A DNA stretch of 64,000 bases from Sphingomonas azotifigens NBRC 15497. Its GTDB lineage: Bacteria; Pseudomonadota; Alphaproteobacteria; Sphingomonadales; Sphingomonadaceae. Every line of letters starts with the position of its first letter. Position 1 is the stretch's first letter. The notes under the pieces are model-generated. The model worked only from the letters and a program-made list of their open reading frames with translations. It did no database searches and was not told the origin of the DNA. Positions 59,363 to 64,000 of the stretch are shown here, one piece after another. The position numbers and the translations under genes are program-made. The stretch spans positions 18,876 through 82,875 of the forward strand of contig NZ_BCTR01000005.1 of the NCBI RefSeq assembly GCF_002091475.1. Direction: 5' to 3'.

Positions 59363-61222
59363 GTGCAATTCCTGGCCAACCTGAAAATCCAGTTCAAGAT
59401 CATAATGATGTTGGGCTTGCTTGGTATCGTCACCCTGGGGGTCGCCTGGTATGGCCGCAGCGTGTTGAACACGGTCGACGCGAACTATTCGCAGTTGACG
59501 GACGTGGTTCACCCAGACACGGCCAAGCTCATCCGCGTCAATCGGCTCACCCAGACGATGATGTATGCGGCGTACAAGACGCTGGTGTACGAGGGCACGT
59601 CCGACGCGGCCAAGAAGGCGGCGGCGGATGAGGCTGCCGCGTACAAGCAGGCAAGCGATTACCTGAACGAGGTCGAGGCGACCGAGAAGGGGAAAGCGAA
59701 CCTGGCGGCGATCCGCAGCGGCCTGGACGGACTGCAGGCTGCGGTCGCGCCGGCGTTGGCACAGGGGTTGCAGAACAACGATGTCGAGGCGAAGGCGCTC
59801 CTCGCCAAGGCGGATGATATCGCCACCGCGTTCACGAAGACGATCAAGGCCTTCAATGACGGTCGCGTCGCGGACGCCAACAAACAGTCTACCGCGCTCT
59901 CTGCCAGTGTGGTGACGGCCGGGATCACGCTGCTCGGCATCGCACTGGCGGCAGTTGCGGCGAGCATGGGCCTGGCGATTTTCGTCACCCGCTCGCAGAT
60001 CGCCGCGCCGCTCAGCCGCCTGCAGGATTCGATGCGTGCGCTGGCCGGCGGCGAAAATCACGTCGACGTGCCGGGCACCGAGCGCCTCGACGAAGTGGGC
60101 GCCATGGCCAAGTCCGTGCTGGTCTTCAAGGAAGCCGCGCTGCGCCAGGAAGAGCTCGCCGAAGCCAAGCGCCGCGCCGATGCGGCGCAGCAGCTGGTCG
60201 TCGAGACGCTCGAGGATCGCCTGGGCAAGCTCGCCGGCGGCGACCTGACCGCCACCATCGAGACGCGCTTCGACACCGAATATGAAGGGCTGAAGCAGAA
60301 CTTCAACGCCGCGGTCTCCTCGCTGCGCGAACTGATCGCCGCGGTGATCGAGAGCGCCGAGACGATCTCGACCGGCTCGGCCGAAATCGCCCAGGCGAGC
60401 GAAGACCTTGCCCGCCGCACCGAAGGCGCCGCCGCCAGCCTGGAGGAAACCTCGGCTGCCGTCAGCCAGATGGACCAGCGCATCAAGGCAACCGCCACCG
60501 CCGCGACCAAGACCGTGGAGCGCGCCACCGGTGCGATCGGCGTGGTCGACTCGGGCCGCAGCGTTGCCGACGAAGCGATGCAGGCGATGACCCGCGTCTC
60601 CGAAAGCGCCAAGGGCATCGACAACGTCATCGAGGGCCTCGACAAGATCGCCTTCCAGACCCGGGTTCTGGCGATGAACGCGGCCGTCGAGGCCGGGCGT
60701 GCGGGCGAGGCGGGCCGTGGTTTCGCCGTCGTCGCCGATCTCGTCTCCGCCCTGGCGATGCGCGCCGAAGAGGAAGCCGGCCGCGCCCGCGACCAGCTGA
60801 CCGCGACGCAGACCGACATCAACGCCGCCGTCGACATGGTCCGCCGCGTCGACAGCGCGCTGGGCGCGATCGTCGGCGACGTGAACGAGGTGCATTCGCT
60901 GCTCGAAGTGATGGCGAAGGACAACCAGGTGCAGGCGACGGCGGTCACCCAGGTGGCGACGGCGGTGAACAGCATCGACCAGACCACCCAGCAGAACGCC
61001 GCGATGGTGGAGCAGACCTCGGCCGCAGCCCGCAACCTCAGCAGCGAGGTCACCTCGCTCACCGAACAGGCATCGCGGTTCAACGCCGGCAGCCGCGCCG
61101 GCCGCAAGCCGGCTCGCTCGCGGGTGCATGCGCTGCCGGTAGCCTCCACCCCGGCGCATTCGGCCTCGATCAGCTCGGTCAAGGCAGTCGGCGCCGATGT
61201 CGAGGAATGGGCGAGCTTCTGA
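59363..61222 (+). CDS. Methyl-accepting chemotaxis protein
   Basis: A 619-residue chemoreceptor. It has a membrane helix (~12-30), a periplasmic four-helix sensor (~35-190), a second helix (~192-212), a HAMP domain (~213-265, IAAPLSRLQDSMRALAGG), a second HAMP-like stretch (~275-330) and a long signalling hairpin. The tip reads KIAFQTRVLAMNAAVEAGRA, where many receptors have QTN. The C-terminus ends EEWASF, which resembles the W-x-x-F tether that binds CheR/CheB. No che genes lie nearby. The start is a GTG with GGAGGA upstream. Confidence 0.93.
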   Translation: MQFLANLKIQFKIIMMLGLLGIVTLGVAWYGRSVLNTVDANYSQLTDVVHPDTAKLIRVNRLTQTMMYAAYKTLVYEGTSDAAKKAAADEAAAYKQASDYLNEVEATEKGKANLAAIRSGLDGLQAAVAPALAQGLQNNDVEAKALLAKADDIATAFTKTIKAFNDGRVADANKQSTALSASVVTAGITLLGIALAAVAASMGLAIFVTRSQIAAPLSRLQDSMRALAGGENHVDVPGTERLDEVGAMAKSVLVFKEAALRQEELAEAKRRADAAQQLVVETLEDRLGKLAGGDLTATIETRFDTEYEGLKQNFNAAVSSLRELIAAVIESAETISTGSAEIAQASEDLARRTEGAAASLEETSAAVSQMDQRIKATATAATKTVERATGAIGVVDSGRSVADEAMQAMTRVSESAKGIDNVIEGLDKIAFQTRVLAMNAAVEAGRAGEAGRGFAVVADLVSALAMRAEEEAGRARDQLTATQTDINAAVDMVRRVDSALGAIVGDVNEVHSLLEVMAKDNQVQATAVTQVATAVNSIDQTTQQNAAMVEQTSAAARNLSSEVTSLTEQASRFNAGSRAGRKPARSRVHALPVASTPAHSASISSVKAVGADVEEWASF

Positions 61223-61267
61223 CCACGGTCCTTCGGACTCGACTCGCAGAACCCCAAAGTCTAGGCT

Positions 61268-61291
61268 CACCCTCGTCTTAGGATGAGGGTG
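61268..61291 (+). promoter_or_regulatory. Hairpin overlapping the DUF418 gene leader
   Basis: A 10-bp stem with one wobble (CACCCTCGTC / GATGAGGGTG, loop TTAG) ends five bases before the DUF418 ATG. It would include the ribosome site (GGATGAGGG), so folding could limit translation. It could also be a terminator for the receptor gene, though no T-run follows. Confidence 0.45.
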
Positions 61292-61295
61292 GGCC

Positions 61296-62645
61296 ATGGC
61301 TGCAGATGCAGGCACGCAACTTGCGCCGGTGCGGGGTGCTGCGCGTATCGATATCCTCGATATTTTGCGGGGATTGGCCATCCTCGGTATCTTTTTCATG
61401 AACATGCCGTTCGAAGGTCAGACGGCGGTGGCGATGCTCAACCGCCCGCAGATCCTCGGCTGGGCACCGCTCGATCAGTGGAGCTGGGCGTTCGTGCAGG
61501 TCGCGCTGGAGGGCACGCAGCGCGGCGTGCTGGAGATCCTGTTCGGCTGCGGCCTGATGGTGCTCGCCGCGCGGGCGATGCGACCGGACGGGCCGGTGGC
61601 GGTTGCCGATCTCTACTGGCGGCGCAACCTGTGGTTGCTCGGCTTCGGCCTGCTCGACATCTTCGTCTTCCTGTGGACCGGCGACATCCTTCATGTCTAT
61701 GCGCTGGCCGCCTTGTTCCTGTTTCCGTTCCGGCTGCTGGGGCCGCGCGTCCTGCTGGCGCTGGGGTCGCTCTTCGCGCTCGGCATGGCGGTGACCGGCG
61801 TGCCGATCTATGTCGAGCGCGCCGCCCTGGTCGCGGCGGCGCCGGCGATCGAGAAGAAGGTCGCCGCCCACCGGCCGCTGACCAAGGCCGAGCAGACCAA
61901 GCACGAAGACTGGCAGAAGCTGCTCGAACGCCGTGCCACGGGCGGCGAGGAAGCCAAGAAGATCCGCGAGATGGAGAAGAAGGGCCATGCCGGCAGCTTC
62001 CTCGCCTATGCGGGCATGAACATCGGCTTCTATTTCGAGTTCCTATTCCCCGAGCTTGGCCTGTCGATCGCCGAGGCCTTTTGCATGATGCTGATCGGCA
62101 TCGCCTTGTGGAAGTGGCGGGTCGTGCAGGGCGGGCGCAGCACGCGCTTCTACGCGATCCTGCTGGTCTGCTGTTATGTGCCCGGCATGCTCGCTCGCGC
62201 GATCGGCGCGCACGAGGCGCTGACGCCGGTGCCGATCGTCCACAGCTTCTGGATCACGCAGGAGCCGGCGCGGGTGCTGGTCTCGATCGGCCATGTCGCG
62301 CTGGTCAACCTGGCGGTGCGCAGCGGCGCGGGGCAGGCGATCCTGGCGCCGTTCAAGGCGGCGGGGCGCACCGCCTTCTCGCTCTATTTCCTCCAGCAGT
62401 TCATCGCCATCTACATCCTGTTCGCCCCCTGGGGCCCGGGGCTGTGGGCCAAGCTCAGCTGGAGCGGGCTCTACGGCGTCGCGCTGGCGGTGCTGGTGCT
62501 CGAGGTGGTGCTCGCCAATCTCTGGCTGCGCGCTTTCGCGATGGGGCCGATGGAATGGGCATGGCGCTCGCTCGCCTATGTCCGCTGGCAGCCGTTCCGT
62601 CGGCCGCGTCCCGCCGAGCCGGAGGGCGCCCTGGCCGCGGCATGA
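61296..62645 (+). CDS. DUF418 family integral membrane protein
   Basis: A 449-residue membrane protein with about ten helices. The DUF418 pattern is clear: RIDILDILRGLAILGIFFMN at the start, LYWRRNLWLLGFGLLD in the middle, and the C-terminal GRTAFSLYFLQQFIAIYILF with PMEWAWRSLAY near the end. An insert of about 60 polar, Lys-rich residues (~185-235) is likely a loop. Function is unknown; related proteins (heparan-alpha-glucosaminide N-acetyltransferase-like, YeiB) suggest acyl transfer across the membrane, but that is inference. Confidence 0.9.
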   Translation: MAADAGTQLAPVRGAARIDILDILRGLAILGIFFMNMPFEGQTAVAMLNRPQILGWAPLDQWSWAFVQVALEGTQRGVLEILFGCGLMVLAARAMRPDGPVAVADLYWRRNLWLLGFGLLDIFVFLWTGDILHVYALAALFLFPFRLLGPRVLLALGSLFALGMAVTGVPIYVERAALVAAAPAIEKKVAAHRPLTKAEQTKHEDWQKLLERRATGGEEAKKIREMEKKGHAGSFLAYAGMNIGFYFEFLFPELGLSIAEAFCMMLIGIALWKWRVVQGGRSTRFYAILLVCCYVPGMLARAIGAHEALTPVPIVHSFWITQEPARVLVSIGHVALVNLAVRSGAGQAILAPFKAAGRTAFSLYFLQQFIAIYILFAPWGPGLWAKLSWSGLYGVALAVLVLEVVLANLWLRAFAMGPMEWAWRSLAYVRWQPFRRPRPAEPEGALAAA

Positions 62646-62737
62646 AGTTGCGCAAAAAGGGGCTCGCCACGCAAGCATGTTTCTGCTAGCGGGTGCCGCG
62701 ATGCTTCGAAAACGCGCCACTACCACGCGAATTACAC

Positions 62738-62758
62738 CGCGCCCGTAAACCGGGCGCG
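62738..62758 (+). terminator. Hairpin between the DUF418 gene and asd
   Basis: A perfect 8-bp stem CGCGCCCG / CGGGCGCG with loop TAAAC, followed by AAAGCTGCGGTTTCTGCAGC, a second small hairpin. The T-run is weak, so termination is possible but unsure. Confidence 0.42.
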
Positions 62759-62869
62759 AAAGCTGCGGTTTCTGCAGCGAAGCAGCGGAATGCTGGTGCA
62801 TTCCACCCTCCCTCCCCACTAAAGAGCCTTCCCGCCGCATGTGCTGGCGTGGGCAAGAAAGAGGTACAA

Positions 62870-63895
62870 ATGGGCTACCGTGTCGTCGTCGCAGGCGCCA
62901 CCGGCAATGTCGGTCGCGAAATGCTCAACATCCTGGCCGAACGGGAATTCCCGATCGACGAGCTCGCCGTGCTGGCGTCGTCGCGCTCGACCGGCGACAT
63001 GGTGGACTTCGGCGAGACCGGCAAACAGTACAAGGTCCAGAATATCGAGCATTTCGATCCCACCGGCTGGGACATGGCGCTGTTCGCGATCGGCTCCGAA
63101 GGCAGCGCGATCTATGCGCCCAAGTTCGCCGCCGCGGGCTGCACGGTGATCGACAATGCCTCGCTCTACCGCATGGACCCGGACATTCCGCTGATCGTGC
63201 CGGAAGTGAATCCCGAGGCGATCGACGGCTACAAGGCGCGCAACATCATCGCCAACCCGAACTGCTCGACCGCGCAGATGGTGGTGGCGCTCAAGCCGCT
63301 GCACGATGCCGCCAAGATCAAGCGCGTGGTGGTCGCGACCTACCAGTCGGTGTCGGGCGCGGGCAAGGCGGGCATGGACGAGCTGTTCAACCAGAGCCGC
63401 GCCATCTTCGTCGGCGACCAGGTGGAACCGGCCAAGTTCACCAAGCAGATCGCTTTTAACGTGATCCCGCACATCGACAGCTTCCTCGACGACGGCTCGA
63501 CCAAGGAAGAGTTCAAGATGGTCGCCGAGACCAAGAAGATCCTCGACCCCAAGGTCAAGGTGACCGCGACCTGCGTGCGCGTGCCGGTGTTCGTCGGCCA
63601 TTCCGAGGCGATCAACATCGAGTTCGAGAACGAGATCTCGGCCGAGGAGGCACAGAACATCTTGCGCGAGGCGCCGGGGATCATGCTGGTCGATAAGCGC
63701 GAGAATGGTGGCTATGTCACCCCGATCGAGTGCGTCGGCGAATATGCCACCTATGTCAGCCGCGTGCGCGAGGATTCGACCGTGGAGAACGGCCTCTCGC
63801 TGTGGTGCGTGTCGGACAATCTCCGCAAGGGGGCCGCGCTCAACGCAGTGCAGATCGCCGAGCTGCTCGGCCGGCGGCACTTGCAGAAGGCGTAA
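62870..63895 (+). CDS. asd: Aspartate-semialdehyde dehydrogenase
   Basis: A 341-residue enzyme that reduces aspartyl phosphate to the semialdehyde with NADPH, for lysine/diaminopimelate, threonine and methionine synthesis. It has VVVAGATGNVGREML at the N-terminus, the catalytic Cys132 in NPNCSTAQ and VATYQSVSGAGKAGMDEL. The ATG is preceded by AAGAAAGAGG. The upstream open frame is non-coding in character. It is the last gene of the window and probably monocistronic. Confidence 0.96.
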   Translation: MGYRVVVAGATGNVGREMLNILAEREFPIDELAVLASSRSTGDMVDFGETGKQYKVQNIEHFDPTGWDMALFAIGSEGSAIYAPKFAAAGCTVIDNASLYRMDPDIPLIVPEVNPEAIDGYKARNIIANPNCSTAQMVVALKPLHDAAKIKRVVVATYQSVSGAGKAGMDELFNQSRAIFVGDQVEPAKFTKQIAFNVIPHIDSFLDDGSTKEEFKMVAETKKILDPKVKVTATCVRVPVFVGHSEAINIEFENEISAEEAQNILREAPGIMLVDKRENGGYVTPIECVGEYATYVSRVREDSTVENGLSLWCVSDNLRKGAALNAVQIAELLGRRHLQKA

Positions 63896-63919
63896 GCTAG
63901 GCGCCAACCCCAAAGCGTC

Positions 63920-64000
63920 TCCTCCCTCGCGCAAGCGGGGGAGGGGGACTGCTCGGCGCAGCCGAGTGGTGGAGGGGGAACACGGCCGAAGTCGCAGCAA
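63920..64000. repeat. GC-rich extragenic repeat at the right edge
   Basis: After the asd stop comes CTCCTCCCTCGCGCAAGCGG followed by GGGAGGGGGA, then CTCGGCGCAGCCGAGTGGTG followed by GAGGGGG. It resembles the block at 2036-2200 in layout (CTCCC / GGGAG stem, then a CTCG..CGAG stem). It runs to the window edge and may continue. Confidence 0.55.

Noticed and set aside
62693..62869. N-terminal extension of aspartate-semialdehyde dehydrogenase
   Set aside because: The open frame continues upstream, but the family starts at MGYRVVVAGATGNVG with a good ribosome site, and the extension contains a hairpin region.

Overview
The window is a GC-rich chromosomal segment from an alphaproteobacterium, most likely a Sphingomonas-type member of the Sphingomonadaceae. 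The evidence is the alphaproteobacterial order divL / tsaE-amgK-murU-addB-addA-trxA, the mtaB-ftsY-yciB run, a large TonB-dependent receptor, a secreted DPP4-like peptidase, a DUF418 membrane protein, and inverted-repeat elements between genes. I found no tRNA, rRNA, CRISPR array, integrase or transposase. This reads as core chromosome with a few accessory insertions.

Layout. 1-6.6 kb: edge of a possible methylthiotransferase gene, a diguanylate cyclase, a GNAT acetyltransferase, AMP nucleosidase, a peroxiredoxin, YqgE and S-adenosylhomocysteinase (ahcY), the last behind a perfect 20-bp palindrome. 6.8-9.9 kb: TonB-dependent receptor. 10-21.5 kb: divL (Tyr in place of the kinase His), then tsaE-amgK-murU, addB-addA and trxA. 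21.7-28.4 kb: an inositol-phosphatase family enzyme and argJ (minus strand), two tandem TonB-C-terminal-domain proteins, a small ORF with a hairpin behind it, and secA. 28.6-30.5 kb: a lipoprotein and adenine deaminase.

30.5-40.5 kb is a carbohydrate island. GH30, GH27 and a GntR/FCD regulator lie on the minus strand, facing GH2, GH51 and GH43 on the plus strand. Every enzyme carries an export signal, and the set fits removal of galactose and arabinose from an arabinogalactan-like glycan. A shared GTCnGACAAAA motif in front of both arms suggests one regulon. No transporter lies in the locus.

40.6-47.5 kb: superoxide dismutase, a ClC channel, yciB, ftsY, mtaB, and a GGDEF-EAL protein with a degenerate GGDEF site. 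47.7-55.1 kb: ffh, rpsP and rimM, then a 3.7-kb interruption (serine hydrolase, opposite-strand oxidoreductase, PIN toxin, AbrB antitoxin, PIN toxin), then trmD and rplS. The trmD start overlaps the stop of the second toxin. 55.2-56.7 kb: a GAF-domain protein flanked by two paralogous small proteins of unknown function. 57-63.9 kb: DPP4-like peptidase, a chemoreceptor, a DUF418 protein and aspartate-semialdehyde dehydrogenase (asd). A roughly 97-bp inverted-repeat element occurs four times between genes.
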